Shown in pieces: positions 36,888 through 45,425 of a stretch of DNA of 64,000 nt. The notes below the pieces were generated by a model. It ran no database searches. It was not told the DNA's origin and worked only from the letters and a program-made list of their open reading frames with translations. This stretch comes from Rhizobium gallicum bv. gallicum R602sp (GTDB taxonomy: Bacteria; Pseudomonadota; Alphaproteobacteria; Rhizobiales; Rhizobiaceae), in NCBI RefSeq assembly GCF_000816845.1, contig NZ_CP006877.1:811501-875500 (forward strand), given 5' to 3'. The number at the start of each line of letters is the position of its first letter. Position 1 is the first letter of the stretch. The position numbers and the translations under genes are program-made.

Positions 36888-37140
36888 TCACATGATTTCA
36901 ATGACTTAGCGAAATCGCCTTTGAATTCCCTATATTTTCCCGCCGCGAGCGACCGTGGATGCCACCTTTGTGCCCGGCTTTGGGCCTCAGTCAACCGGTG
37001 TGCAAAACGGTAATAATTTCCGCTCTTGGGGCGTAAAGCGGACCTCGCACGTCAGGGTGTTAAGGTCCGAATCGCGTGGATAGCAGAAGTTCAAAGCGAA
37101 GCCGCTGAAAAGCCGCTTTGCGCGCCATAGCGGCCATATT
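36888..37140. other. Intergenic region with no recognisable feature
   Basis: The 253 bp between the att copy and the end of the cyclase-hydrolase gene contain no credible gene. With the integrase stub and the IS end, the whole stretch 36489-37140 is non-coding. Near 37095 there are two close GCCGCT repeats without terminator character. Confidence 0.4.
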
Positions 37141-38550
37141 TCACTGGTTGTACGCTGTCAGGAACCTGGAGTACTCGTCAAAGAACTGTTCGAAGGCAGC
37201 CGTGTCCTCCATGAGCACATGATTGTTTCCAGGAAGCTCAACGAAGGTCGCGTTAGGAATAAGCGTAGCCATGAGACGCCCTTCCTCTATCGGCGCGACG
37301 CGATCGCCGATGCAATGCAGGACCAACGTCGGAACATTGACCTGCTTCGCCAACTCCGTCACATCGACCGTGCTGTTCATTTTCCAGATCCGCATCGCCG
37401 CTTCCGGACTCGTAGCAATGCGCTGAAGTTCGTCGAAATTCGCAGCCATCTCGGGCTGAGCGTCGGGCATGAAGGTTGTTGTAAAAAAATGCCTGAAGAC
37501 TGGATTGGTCGAGCCCCAGCCGTCGCGGATCATCATCGTCCCGAGTTTATAAAGGTGCTTTTGGTCCGGTTGCGTCCGCTTGAGCCGACCCCGAAGAAAT
37601 CCGCCCAAGAGGACGAGGCAGGTCACCTGCTCGGGATTCTCCACGGCGTAGCGGACACTGAATGAGCATCCTTGCGAAATGCCGAGAAGCGCGAACCGGC
37701 TCAGTCCAGCAGCGGCTGCGACGGTCGACATGTCGCCAGTCATTGCCCCCTCGGATACAGCTTCGACGCCCCAATCCGATAGGCCATTTCCCCGCTGGTC
37801 GAATCGTACCAGCCGGCACAGCCTCGCCAACCTGACCAGCCATGGGTGCCAGATTGGACTGCGCCATTCATACTCCAGATGGTTCAGCCAATTCGGTGCC
37901 TTCAGCACCGGCATCCCTTGGCCAATACTGGCCCACGCGATCTGCACTCCGTCTGGGGCAGTGGCGAACTGTACCTGTTGTTGCTGCGCAGCTTTGGGAA
38001 GCTCCGAGCTAGGCAGCGAAGCGTCGGGTGTCCACTGCCAAACCCGGATGGGGCGGGAGATATTCTTCACCCGCTGGTTGCCCATGTCGCGAAAAGGCAC
38101 TTTGATCTTATCCGCGACCGCTTGATGTACAATGTCGGAGATGCAGATGCCGCCTGGCTTCGCCAGCCCCTCAAGGCGGGAAGCCACGTTGACGCCATCG
38201 CCGAAGATATCTCCATCCTCGAAGAGGACATCCCCGAGATTGATCCCGAGGCGGTAGAGAATGCGGCGTTCTTCCGGTGACGCTCCCTCACGGTCCGCCA
38301 TAGCCACTTGGATGTTGATGGCGCAGCGGACGGCATCCTGTGCTGAAGCGAATTCGACCAACATCCCGTCGCCCGTGGTCTTGACGATGCGGCCTCCACG
38401 AGTTGCGATCTGCGGATCGAACAACTCCGTGCGGTGCACCTTCTGACGCGTAAGGATATCTTCCTCATTTTGCTCCATGAGGCGGCTATAGCCTGCCATG
38501 TCGGCGGCCAGAATCGCGGTCAAGCGACGTTCCACAGAGCGCGTCCCCAT
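37141..38550 (-). CDS. Adenylate cyclase fused to an alpha/beta hydrolase
   Basis: The 469-residue protein joins a class III cyclase domain (about 8-180; LTAILAADMAGYSRLMEQNE, VKTTGDGMLVEFASAQDAVR, DIFGDGVNVASRLEGLAKPG) to an alpha/beta hydrolase (about 200-465). In the latter, LLGISQGCSFSVRYAVENPE holds the nucleophile Ser, TLVLHCIGDRVAPIEEG the acid and LPGNNHVLMEDTAAF the His. This fusion is common in rhizobia, where it is assumed that the hydrolase part senses or acts on a small molecule while cyclic nucleotide is made. It has no signal peptide. It lies alone on the minus strand inside the inner island, with no partner genes in the operon. Confidence 0.9.
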   Translation of the reverse strand: MGTRSVERRLTAILAADMAGYSRLMEQNEEDILTRQKVHRTELFDPQIATRGGRIVKTTGDGMLVEFASAQDAVRCAINIQVAMADREGASPEERRILYRLGINLGDVLFEDGDIFGDGVNVASRLEGLAKPGGICISDIVHQAVADKIKVPFRDMGNQRVKNISRPIRVWQWTPDASLPSSELPKAAQQQQVQFATAPDGVQIAWASIGQGMPVLKAPNWLNHLEYEWRSPIWHPWLVRLARLCRLVRFDQRGNGLSDWGVEAVSEGAMTGDMSTVAAAAGLSRFALLGISQGCSFSVRYAVENPEQVTCLVLLGGFLRGRLKRTQPDQKHLYKLGTMMIRDGWGSTNPVFRHFFTTTFMPDAQPEMAANFDELQRIATSPEAAMRIWKMNSTVDVTELAKQVNVPTLVLHCIGDRVAPIEEGRLMATLIPNATFVELPGNNHVLMEDTAAFEQFFDEYSRFLTAYNQ

Positions 38551-38691
38551 AGTTTCAGCCAGATATCACACTACCACATGTCGGCGATCGGATTAAGATT
38601 GAGCGCAAGTGCCGAGCCTTTGAGAAAATGCACATCGTAATGCGACGACCGGCTGAACGGCCGCATCGGGCTTGCAAACGAACATAAGAGC

Positions 38692-39588
38692 TCACTGTCG
38701 CGAGAGCTCACGCGCAAGTTCCAAGAACGCCCTCACCCCGGCTGACAGATTTCGGCGCCCAGGGTAGTAAAGGCAAAGCCCCGGATATGGTGGCGTCCAG
38801 TCTTCCAGTACACGGACGACGCGCCCCGCCTCAATGTCCGGGAAAATGTCTTGCTCGAAGATGTAGCCTATACCGGCGCTTTCCAGGACAGCGGTTCTTG
38901 TGAGGCCAGCCTCGTCCAGGGATATCGGACCGCGTGCATCGATTTGCACCTGCTCCCCGTCCTTCTCGAAACGCCACCGAAACGAGGAGCCATCGGGCAG
39001 GCGAACGCGAATGCATCGATGGCTGAGAAGGTCGGGAGGGACCACCGGCTTCCCATGCCTCTCGAAGTATTCAGGAGACCCAACCACAGCATGTCGCTGG
39101 GGGTGGCCGAGCGAAACGGCAATCATGTCGCTGGGAACGAGGCCCGCAACCCTAACCCCCAGATCAAACCCGTCCTTGACGATATCAACCATCTTTCCTT
39201 CAGTTACAATATCGACATTCATGTCGGGATAGCGGCGCAGGAACTCAAGCACGAGCGGTGAGATGATGGCGCGAGCCGCAAACGGCGCCGCGTTGATCCG
39301 TATTGTTCCGGAAGGTGTCTCACGTTGCGCACGCACCGAATCCAAAGCGGCATAGAGATCCTGGAGCGACGGCGCCACCTGCTGCACAAAGAGCCTGCCG
39401 GCATCTGTGAGCGACACGCTGCGTGTGGTGCGGTTGAACAATCGCACTCCCAGCCCCGCCTCAAGCCTGCCGATTGTGTGGCTCAGCGCGGTCGTGGACA
39501 TGTCGAGATCGATGGCCGCTGCACGGAATGTCCCACGCCGGGCAATAGCAATAACCGCTTCAAGTTCTTTCAGGCTGGTCTGTTCCAT
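38692..39588 (-). CDS. LysR-family regulator divergent from NTF2/SDR genes
   Basis: The 298-residue protein has the LysR DNA-binding domain (residues 5-63; [40 protein letters not shown]) and an effector domain starting near residue 90. It resembles the AaeR/DmlR-type subgroup, as does the regulator at 34114. It faces the NTF2-like gene at 39685 over 96 bp, where its operator should lie. Regulation of that operon in response to a small electrophile or carbonyl compound is inferred from the enzymes encoded there. Confidence 0.9.
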   Translation of the reverse strand: MEQTSLKELEAVIAIARRGTFRAAAIDLDMSTTALSHTIGRLEAGLGVRLFNRTTRSVSLTDAGRLFVQQVAPSLQDLYAALDSVRAQRETPSGTIRINAAPFAARAIISPLVLEFLRRYPDMNVDIVTEGKMVDIVKDGFDLGVRVAGLVPSDMIAVSLGHPQRHAVVGSPEYFERHGKPVVPPDLLSHRCIRVRLPDGSSFRWRFEKDGEQVQIDARGPISLDEAGLTRTAVLESAGIGYIFEQDIFPDIEAGRVVRVLEDWTPPYPGLCLYYPGRRNLSAGVRAFLELARELSRQ

Positions 39589-39684
39589 TGTCCCGGTCTG
39601 TTCATTACCGCATGCCGGTTTATCCCACTTATCTACGCAATGGTCGAGCGCTAACTATCGGGTCAACCAGTGAGGAGAAACACA

Positions 39685-40005
39685 ATGGATATGCCCGATA
39701 TCGTGAACATGTACTTTGACGCTGAGAGCGGCAGCAACGCGGATGCGCTGTCGGACACCTTTGCGATCGAAGCCGTTGTCGAAGATGAGGGATCGCGCCA
39801 TCAAGGCGTCGTCGCAATCCGTGAATGGTGGGTGGCAGCGAAGAAGGCGACTCAGTACGTTTCTGAACCTTTGGAATCCACCATTGACGGCAACAGAGTG
39901 CTCGTCCGAGCCAAAGTTAGCGGCCAGTTTCCCGGCAGTCCGGTGACGCTCTCATATGCCTTCACCATCAAGAACGGCAAGATCGCTAAGCTGGAGATCC
40001 GGTGA
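39685..40005 (+). CDS. NTF2-like (SnoaL-type) small protein
   Basis: The 106-residue protein has the cone-shaped NTF2-like fold pattern: [20 protein letters not shown] at the start, [29 protein letters not shown], and the closing strands [17 protein letters not shown]. Such proteins are ligand-binding isomerases, cyclases or partners of SDR enzymes. The ATG at 39685 has GAGGAGAAA upstream and is preferred over a GTG five codons before. Its TGA overlaps the ATG of the SDR gene by one base, so the two are translationally coupled. The specific reaction is unknown. Confidence 0.8.
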   Translation: MDMPDIVNMYFDAESGSNADALSDTFAIEAVVEDEGSRHQGVVAIREWWVAAKKATQYVSEPLESTIDGNRVLVRAKVSGQFPGSPVTLSYAFTIKNGKIAKLEIR

Positions 40006-40784
40006 TGACAGACTTTCTCAACCTGAGAGGCAAACGAGCCCTCATCACTGCTGGAACCAAGGGCGCCGGGGCTGCGACCGTCAGCCTGTTTCGGGAACTC
40101 GGCGCGCAGGTGTTGACGACCGCGCGGGCGCATCCTGAGAACCTGCCGGAGGAATTGTTTGTCGAGGCCGACCTCACGACTGAAGAGGGGTGCGCGGCCG
40201 TCGCGGACGTTGCGCGTCAACGTCTCGGCAACATCGATATCATCGTTCATATGCTGGGTGGCTCGTCAGCAGCCGGCGGTGGTTTTGGGGCGCTAACTGA
40301 TGCCGAGTGGCACAAAGAAATGTCGCTCAATCTTTTTCCCGCTGTTCGACTCGATCGCGAATTGGTTCCAGACATGGTCGCACGCGGAACCGGTGTGGTT
40401 GTGCATGTCACGTCCATCCAAAGAGTGCTGCCTCTCCCGGAAGCGACTACCGCTTACGCTGCAGCCAAGGCAGCACTCTCGACTTATAGCAAGGCCATGT
40501 CCAAGGAGGTGTCGCCCAAGGGCGTCCGCGTCGTGCGAGTTTCTCCGGGTTGGATCGAAACGGAAGCGTCCGTCCACTTGGCCCAGCGCTTGGCGGACAA
40601 GGCGGGCACGGACCTTGAGGGTGGCAAGAAAATTATCATGGATAGCTTGGGTGGCATACCTCTCGGGCGCCCGGCCAAGCCGACGGAAGTCGCAGACCTG
40701 ATTGCCTTCCTGGCATCGGATCGCGCTGCATCGATCACTGGTACCGAATACACCATCGATGGAGGAACGGTGCCAACAGCTTAG
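40005..40784 (+). CDS. Short-chain dehydrogenase/reductase
   Basis: The 259-residue classical SDR begins [20 protein letters not shown], a variant of the TGxxxGxG dinucleotide site with Ala-Gly-Thr-Lys. Catalytic Ser is in [17 protein letters not shown] and the YxxxK pair is in [40 protein letters not shown] and the C-terminal [11 protein letters not shown] are typical. It should oxidise or reduce an alcohol/ketone with NAD(P). Translation is coupled to the NTF2-like gene upstream. It ends about 20 bp before a convergent MarR/OhrR gene. Confidence 0.9.
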   Translation: MTDFLNLRGKRALITAGTKGAGAATVSLFRELGAQVLTTARAHPENLPEELFVEADLTTEEGCAAVADVARQRLGNIDIIVHMLGGSSAAGGGFGALTDAEWHKEMSLNLFPAVRLDRELVPDMVARGTGVVVHVTSIQRVLPLPEATTAYAAAKAALSTYSKAMSKEVSPKGVRVVRVSPGWIETEASVHLAQRLADKAGTDLEGGKKIIMDSLGGIPLGRPAKPTEVADLIAFLASDRAASITGTEYTIDGGTVPTA

Positions 40785-40804
40785 GAACGAGACGCCTTCA
40801 CGGA

Positions 40805-41272
40805 TCAAGCGGGTGCGTCCCAGCCGCCGATCTGTGAATAGATGGCGTCGCGGAGATGCCGGACATCGCGATTCAAGGATGCCAACTCCTGAGGCGTCTG
40901 TGTAGAGGTTGCGAGCAGGGTGTCGCTGAGGCAGCCGGCCCTGTGCTGCAACGTGCGTCCCTCGTTCGTCAATGCAACGACAACCTGCCGTTCATTGCTC
41001 AGATTTCGTGTCCGTCGCAGCAAACCCGATGCTTCAAGACGCTTCAGAAGTGGCGTAAGCGTGCTGGATTCCAGAGCGAGGGTATGGGCGATGGCACCAA
41101 CCGTCTGCTCGTCCTCACGCCAGAGGACGTTGAGCACGAGGTACTGCGGATAGGTCAAGCCCAGTTGGTCGAGCAATGGCTTATAGGCGCGCTGAATAGC
41201 GATGCCCGCGGTGTAGATTGCGTAGCAAAGCTGATCATGAAGCGCTGGTGGATCGTTATGCCGTTCGGTCAT
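40805..41272 (-). CDS. MarR/OhrR-family redox-sensing regulator
   Basis: The 155-residue protein is a winged-helix MarR member of the OhrR group. It keeps the reactive N-terminal cysteine (Cys16 in LHDQLCYAIYTAGIAIQRAY) and the LGLTYPQYLVLNVLW helix. The wing region is LALESSTLTPLLKRLEASGL and then RRTRNLSNERQVVVAL. OhrR proteins usually repress an organic-hydroperoxide reductase and release DNA when the cysteine is oxidised. Here no ohr gene is adjacent; it is divergent from an alpha/beta hydrolase at 41417. Palindromes in the intergenic region fit its operators. A nearby extra cysteine in AGCLSDTLLA could form the second redox partner. Confidence 0.88.
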   Translation of the reverse strand: MTERHNDPPALHDQLCYAIYTAGIAIQRAYKPLLDQLGLTYPQYLVLNVLWREDEQTVGAIAHTLALESSTLTPLLKRLEASGLLRRTRNLSNERQVVVALTNEGRTLQHRAGCLSDTLLATSTQTPQELASLNRDVRHLRDAIYSQIGGWDAPA

Positions 41273-41322
41273 TTGTAAACTCCTATCGGCTCAGAAATAG
41301 CAAATGATACCGCAAAAAACAA

Positions 41323-41332
41323 TATCGCGATA
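41323..41332. promoter_or_regulatory. Palindrome TATCGCGATA, probable MarR/OhrR operator
   Basis: A perfect 10-bp palindrome lies in the 144 bp between the regulator and the hydrolase gene. It shares its half-site (GCGATA) with the palindrome at 41379, so both may bind the same dimer. Position suggests autoregulation. Confidence 0.5.
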
Positions 41333-41378
41333 AATGATGTTTGACACGGAAAATGAAATCTGCCAGCTTATAGTTACC

Positions 41379-41395
41379 GCGATAACAGTTATCGC
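41379..41395. promoter_or_regulatory. Inverted repeat GCGATAA-CAG-TTATCGC, probable MarR/OhrR operator
   Basis: This perfect 7+7 bp inverted repeat with a 3-bp centre ends 21 bp before the hydrolase start codon, overlapping where its promoter or transcription start should be. The size fits a MarR dimer site. I infer repression of the hydrolase gene until the regulator is oxidised or bound by ligand. Confidence 0.6.
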
Positions 41396-41416
41396 ATACA
41401 CAAAGAGGAGAAAGCC

Positions 41417-42199
41417 ATGACCACCAGGACCATATTGGCCGCCGTCGCAGCCGCAGCCGCAATATCCGCCGCAGTGCCTGCGAACGCTGCGGACATAATC
41501 CGTGAAAACCAGACCGTGAAAAACGTTGTACTCGTTCACGGTGCCTTCGCCGATGGCTCTGGCTGGAGGGGCGTCTACGACAATCTCACGAAGCGCGGAT
41601 ATCGCGTCACCGTCGTCCAGAATCCGTTGACCTCCCTCGAAGACGATGTTGCCGCCACCAGGCGCGCAATCGAACGACAGGATGGTCTCGCCATTCTGGT
41701 AGGCCATTCATGGGGTGGTACAGTCATTACGGAAGCCGGCATCGATGCGAAGGTCGCGGGGCTGGTCTACGTCTCCGCGCTGTCACCGGACGCAGGCGAG
41801 ACGACGGCCCAGCAGTATGAAGGTTTTGCCCCTGCAACGGAATTCGTCATCGAGACCACGAAAGATGGTTTTGGTTATGTCAGCCCCGAAAAGTTCAAGG
41901 CGGGATTTGCGCATGACGTTAGCGACGCCGACGTCGCCTTCATGCGGGACGCGCAGGTCCCCATCAACATGTCGGCGTTCGGCACGAAGCTGGAAAACGC
42001 TGCTTGGCGAACCAAGCCAAGCTGGGCTGTCATCGCCACCGAAGACAAGGCATTCGACCAAGCCATGCTGATCCATATGGCAGAGCGGATTAAAGCCAAG
42101 ATTACCAAGGTTTCAGCAAGCCACGCGCTGTTCATGACGCAGCCGACGGTGGTGGCGGACACTATCGACGAGGCCGCGAAAACTGTTTCGGCGCAGTAA
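41417..42199 (+). CDS. Exported alpha/beta hydrolase
   Basis: The 260-residue protein has a signal peptide (MTTRTILAAVAAAAAISAAV, cleavage after ANA) and an alpha/beta hydrolase domain of the EstC/salicylate-esterase type. VVLVHGAFADGSGWRGVYDN contains the oxyanion region, Ser nucleophile is in AILVGHSWGGTVITEAG, acid probably in WAVIATEDKAFDQ and His in VSASHALFMTQP. The ATG has AAAGAGGAGAAAG upstream. It is divergent from the OhrR-like gene and has an operator palindrome in its promoter. Periplasmic hydrolysis of an ester is likely; the substrate is unknown. Confidence 0.9.
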   Translation: MTTRTILAAVAAAAAISAAVPANAADIIRENQTVKNVVLVHGAFADGSGWRGVYDNLTKRGYRVTVVQNPLTSLEDDVAATRRAIERQDGLAILVGHSWGGTVITEAGIDAKVAGLVYVSALSPDAGETTAQQYEGFAPATEFVIETTKDGFGYVSPEKFKAGFAHDVSDADVAFMRDAQVPINMSAFGTKLENAAWRTKPSWAVIATEDKAFDQAMLIHMAERIKAKITKVSASHALFMTQPTVVADTIDEAAKTVSAQ

Positions 42200-42369
42200 G
42201 GATGATCATTCGAGCTTTATCATCGGGACAGGCATCCCTGTTCCGATGATTGCTTGCTGGAACGTCCTCAAACCGTCGATCTCCAATTGAGATCGATTGC
42301 GCCTTTGAGCCGTTAGCGCGCACCGCCATTTCTCACAATTTAAGCTCATCAATTCACAAAGGTAACCCC

Positions 42370-43998
42370 GTGGATCAGAATACGCATGACCTAAACCGAC
42401 ATGAAAATCCGGCACCAACACGTCATGAGGTTTCAGACGATTTTGATTTTATCGTATGTGGAGCGGGCTCCAGTGGTTCAGTGATTGCCGCTCGACTGGC
42501 AGAATGCGGAGACGCCCGCGTCTTGCTTCTTGAGGCAGGCGGCGATGACGTAGCCGAGTCTGTTAGAGACCCGGCGCAATGGCCACTCAATCTCGGCACG
42601 AGCCGTGACTGGGGTTTCGTTGGAGAGCCGGCGCCTGAGCTCTGCGGTAGGCGGCTTCCTCTCAGCATGGGCAAGGGTCTGGGCGGCGGCTCGAGCATCA
42701 ATGTCATGGTCTGGGCGCGAGGCCACAAGGAAGACTGGAATCATTTCGCGGCCGAAGCGGACGATGAAGCCTGGGGCTATGAATCGGTTCTCGGCTACTA
42801 TCGGCGGATCGAAGACTGGCGCGGCCCGCCAGATGCTGTGCGCCGCGGCGCTGGAGGGCCGGTTTATGTCGCCCAGCCACGTTCGCCACAGCCCATCGCG
42901 GAGGCTCTATTGAACGCTGCATCGGCGATTGGCATTCCGGTATTCGACACTCCGAACGGCGAACTGATGGAAAGTGCCGGAGGTGCATCGATCGCGGAAC
43001 TGCGCATCCGGGATGGCAGGCGGGAGTCCGTATTCGGATCCTATGTTCGTCCGCTCATGTCACGACCAAACCTTACGGTCCTCACCGACGCGTTGGTCAC
43101 GAGCATCATCTTCGATGGCAAACGGGCGACAGGCGTTGAGGTTCTCGTCAACGGTCAGCGGCGTGCGTTCACTGCGCGATGCGAAACGGTGTTGTCGCTG
43201 GGTGCGATAAACACGCCAAAGGTGCTGATGCAGTCAGGCATTGGCCCGAAGGATGAACTGAAAGCTCACGGGATACCTGTCGTGCAGCATCTCCCTGGTG
43301 TGGGTCGAAATCATCAGGATCATCTCGCGTTCGGCTGCACGTGGGCATATCGAAAGCCGGAGGGCGTCGGTGGGGGAGGTTGCGAAGCAAAACTCTTCTG
43401 GAAAAGCGACTCTCGCCTCTCTCAGCCGGACATTCTTCAGTGCCAGTTGGAGTTCGCCGTACCTTCGCCGGCGGAAACAGGTCTGGAAACCCCGGCGCAT
43501 GGCTGGACGATGTTTTCAGGGCTTGCGCAGCCGAAAAGCCGTGGCCGGCTGAGGCTCTCCGGCCCCAATACAAACGACCCTATCCTGATTGAACCAAATT
43601 CTCTCAGTGAGCCGGAAGACATGGCTGCCGCCTTGGCCGCGGTTGAGCTGTGCCGCGAACTCGGAAACAGCGACGCCTTCACGCCGCTGGTCACGAGCGA
43701 GGCAGCTCCGGGCACACGCGACCGGGCAGGGATGATCGATTTCATCCGAAAGTCGGCCGTCACTTACTGGCACCAGTCCTGCACGGCCAAAATGGGACGC
43801 GACAGCATGTCCGTGGTCAATAACGAGCTCAAGGTCTACGGGATTGAAAGTCTTCGTATCGCAGATGCCTCGATCATGCCGCGTATCACCACCGGAAACA
43901 CGATGGCACCGTGTGTCGTCATCGGAGAGCGCGCAGGCGATTTGATCAGGAAGACGCATGGTCTTGCTGTCTTGAGTGGTGTCGCTCCATTCGCCTGA
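42370..43998 (+). CDS. GMC-family FAD-dependent oxidoreductase
   Basis: The 542-residue protein from the GTG at 42370 belongs to the glucose-methanol-choline family. The FAD dinucleotide site is DFIVCGAGSSGSVIAARLAE. GKGLGGGSSINVMVWARGHK is signature 1, and VLSLGAINTPKVLMQSGIGP is signature 2. Catalytic His is in TYWHQSCTAKMG and the second residue (Asn) in ITTGNTMAPCVVIGERAG. It would oxidise an alcohol, perhaps choline-like or a polyethylene-glycol-type compound. The frame opens earlier (42250), but the GTG follows AAAGGTAA and the early part has no similarity to the family. It follows the hydrolase by about 170 bp on the same strand and may share control. Confidence 0.88.
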   Translation: MDQNTHDLNRHENPAPTRHEVSDDFDFIVCGAGSSGSVIAARLAECGDARVLLLEAGGDDVAESVRDPAQWPLNLGTSRDWGFVGEPAPELCGRRLPLSMGKGLGGGSSINVMVWARGHKEDWNHFAAEADDEAWGYESVLGYYRRIEDWRGPPDAVRRGAGGPVYVAQPRSPQPIAEALLNAASAIGIPVFDTPNGELMESAGGASIAELRIRDGRRESVFGSYVRPLMSRPNLTVLTDALVTSIIFDGKRATGVEVLVNGQRRAFTARCETVLSLGAINTPKVLMQSGIGPKDELKAHGIPVVQHLPGVGRNHQDHLAFGCTWAYRKPEGVGGGGCEAKLFWKSDSRLSQPDILQCQLEFAVPSPAETGLETPAHGWTMFSGLAQPKSRGRLRLSGPNTNDPILIEPNSLSEPEDMAAALAAVELCRELGNSDAFTPLVTSEAAPGTRDRAGMIDFIRKSAVTYWHQSCTAKMGRDSMSVVNNELKVYGIESLRIADASIMPRITTGNTMAPCVVIGERAGDLIRKTHGLAVLSGVAPFA

Positions 43999-44009
43999 AG
44001 ATGCTTTAG

Positions 44010-44049
44010 AAGAGCTCGGCGGTCAGCATACACTGGCGGTCGAGCTCTT
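44010..44049. terminator. 9-bp inverted repeat after the GMC gene, possible terminator
   Basis: AAGAGCTCG and CGAGCTCTT form a perfect stem across 22 bases, 11 bp after the stop codon, followed by only TTT. The long loop and short T run make termination uncertain. The rest of the 312 bp up to 44310 holds no gene I can support. Confidence 0.35.
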
Positions 44050-44310
44050 TGCGCCCTCTTGGGTCAACCGTTCGGCGTGTTCAAGACCTTCTACGAGCAC
44101 CTCATAGATGAGCGCTTACTGAGTTGTGCTCAGCATATTGACGGCAGTGTCGCGCACCCAATCGGGCATTGAGCCTCAGAGATAGAGCCCGGAAAAGCAG
44201 ACAGTCACTTCCGAAATTGTCGAAGTGCAGGAGGAAGCCAAGTCGCCGCAGAAAACCTGCGGTATCCGACGAAAAACATCGATTCGCCCTCGATTTGACC
44301 TCCGGCATAA

Positions 44311-44585
44311 CTAAGTAGCGACCAGTTCGGCGATTTTAGCGGCGACTTCCGCCATCGGCTCCTCGGCAGTATTCAGCCCGGCTCGGGAGGCTAGCAGGAG
44401 GCTGACCTGTTCAAGCTCTTCATAGGTCGTTCCGTGAACGACCGGGACGAGCCGCTCTCGCCGGAGTAGCGCCGAAAGCTCTTTGTCTGCGATGCGTTCT
44501 GCCGGGAGGCGCCGCAACAGAGCCGGGGTCACCAAAACGATACCGACCGCGAATTCACCAAGCCCTTGTCGATCGCCCGCATCAT
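44311..44585 (-). pseudogene. Frameshifted C-terminal half of a TIR-domain protein
   Basis: In one frame the DNA reads MMRAIDKGLVNSR; after a single-base shift near 44545 it continues VGIVLVTPALLRRLPAERIA, DKELSALLRRERLVPVVHGT and LLLASRAGLNTAEEPMAEVA, ending at 44311. This order matches the second half of bacterial TIR domains: the DxGL-NSR helix, the GIVVLSPAFL strand, the E-L-x-ALL helix and the VIPVWHG strand. The first half, with the nucleotide-binding loop, is missing and replaced by DNA next to the integrase remnant. The family call rests on the recalled consensus and is fairly strong; the gene itself is dead. TIR proteins in such islands often act in NAD-depleting defence. Confidence 0.6.
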
Positions 44586-44746
44586 CGGCGCCCGAGGCGA
44601 AGGCTTCTGAAAGTCGGTTGTGGCCCTGAGACGACCGACATGAGGTGAGCGACGGAGTGGTATATATGCTAGGCTCTGGCCGACAGCGGAATGACAGCTA
44701 CCGGCCCTCTCGAGTTCCTTGTCCCGCTCATGCTCGAACAGGATCT

Positions 44747-44975
44747 GGAGCTGCTGTTTGGTGGTCATCGCGTCCTTCGAATTCATCTTCAGTTCGGCCA
44801 GCCGGGTGTTGAGCTTCCGGCCGATGATCTGAGCCTTTCTATGGTCCGAACAATGAAGGCTGAGTGAAAGACGGCTACCCGGACGGCAGTGAACGAATGC
44901 GGCGGGGATGCGCGGCCGCCAGTAAAAGATGTTTCCGCGGCGGATCAGATTCTCGACCTCGTGGCGCACGGCCAT
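44747..44975 (-). pseudogene. N-terminal remnant of a tyrosine recombinase/integrase (DUF6538-type)
   Basis: About 76 codons read MAVRHEVENLIRRGNIFYWR, PRIPAAFVHCRPGSRLSLSL, KAQIIGRKLNTRLAELKMNS and LQILFEHERDKELER. This is the N-terminal arm-binding region of rhizobial site-specific integrases. The catalytic R-H-R-Y domain is absent; after codon 76 the frame enters unrelated DNA and the TIR remnant. The start codon faces the tRNA-Gln 3' end 159 bp away, the normal arrangement for an island integrase. Confidence 0.75.
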
Positions 44976-45152
44976 GACGAATACCCTGTCTTCGCCCGAA
45001 GGATCGGCTGCAGCGCATTGCGCGCCTGGGCATCACCTGTGGGCACCAGTTCTGGGCATCAGGTCGCCATTGATGCCAAAACGGGATCCGGCACGACTGG
45101 AAAATCAAGGAACTAAGGGCTTTTAGGGAGAATTGGCTGGGGAACCTGGATT
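44912..45152. repeat. Direct repeat: integrase start plus tRNA-Gln 3' end (partner 36648-36887)
   Basis: This is the right-hand copy of the repeat described at 36648. Here it merges with the functional tRNA-Gln gene. The integrase start, the leader with GGGCATCACCTGTGGGCACC and the att core are in the same order and orientation as in the left copy. Confidence 0.8.
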
Positions 45153-45207
45153 CGAACCAAGATCGACGGAGTCAGAGTCCGCTGTTCTACCATTGAACTA
45201 TTCCCCA
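45134..45207 (-). tRNA. tRNA-Gln (anticodon CUG)
   Basis: Read on the minus strand, the gene begins TGGGGAATAGTTCAATGG and ends with GGTTCGAATCC and CAGGTTCCCCAGCCA, forming a complete cloverleaf. The anticodon loop CTCTGAC gives CUG, so it charges glutamine. The CCA end is encoded. The 3' end overlaps the att core, so integration has kept the tRNA whole. Confidence 0.92.
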
Positions 45208-45425
45208 GCAGCGCGCGGCCGGCAAAGCGGCTCCGCTGGTGTGCGGCGCTTATAAACAAAAGCCGGAGGAATGCAAATACCTGTTTTGGAAAAATTTCTG
45301 CTCCCTAATCGGGTGAGGTCGAGCGGGTCTCAAATTCTGAATCCAAAAAGAATTTGGCGATTTTGCATCGCGCTGGTATTCTCGCGGCAACGCAAAAATC
45401 TAATGAGCGCCTGCTGCATACCGTC

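Noticed and set aside
44102..44308. Short minus-strand frame directly after the TIR remnant
   Set aside because: The ATG is close to the TIR stop codon, but the 68-residue product has no motif and no ribosome site.
45354..45425. Longer start for the Ppx protein
   Set aside because: The additional 24 residues lack a ribosome site and are not of the basic, low-complexity type that begins the rhizobial proteins I recall.
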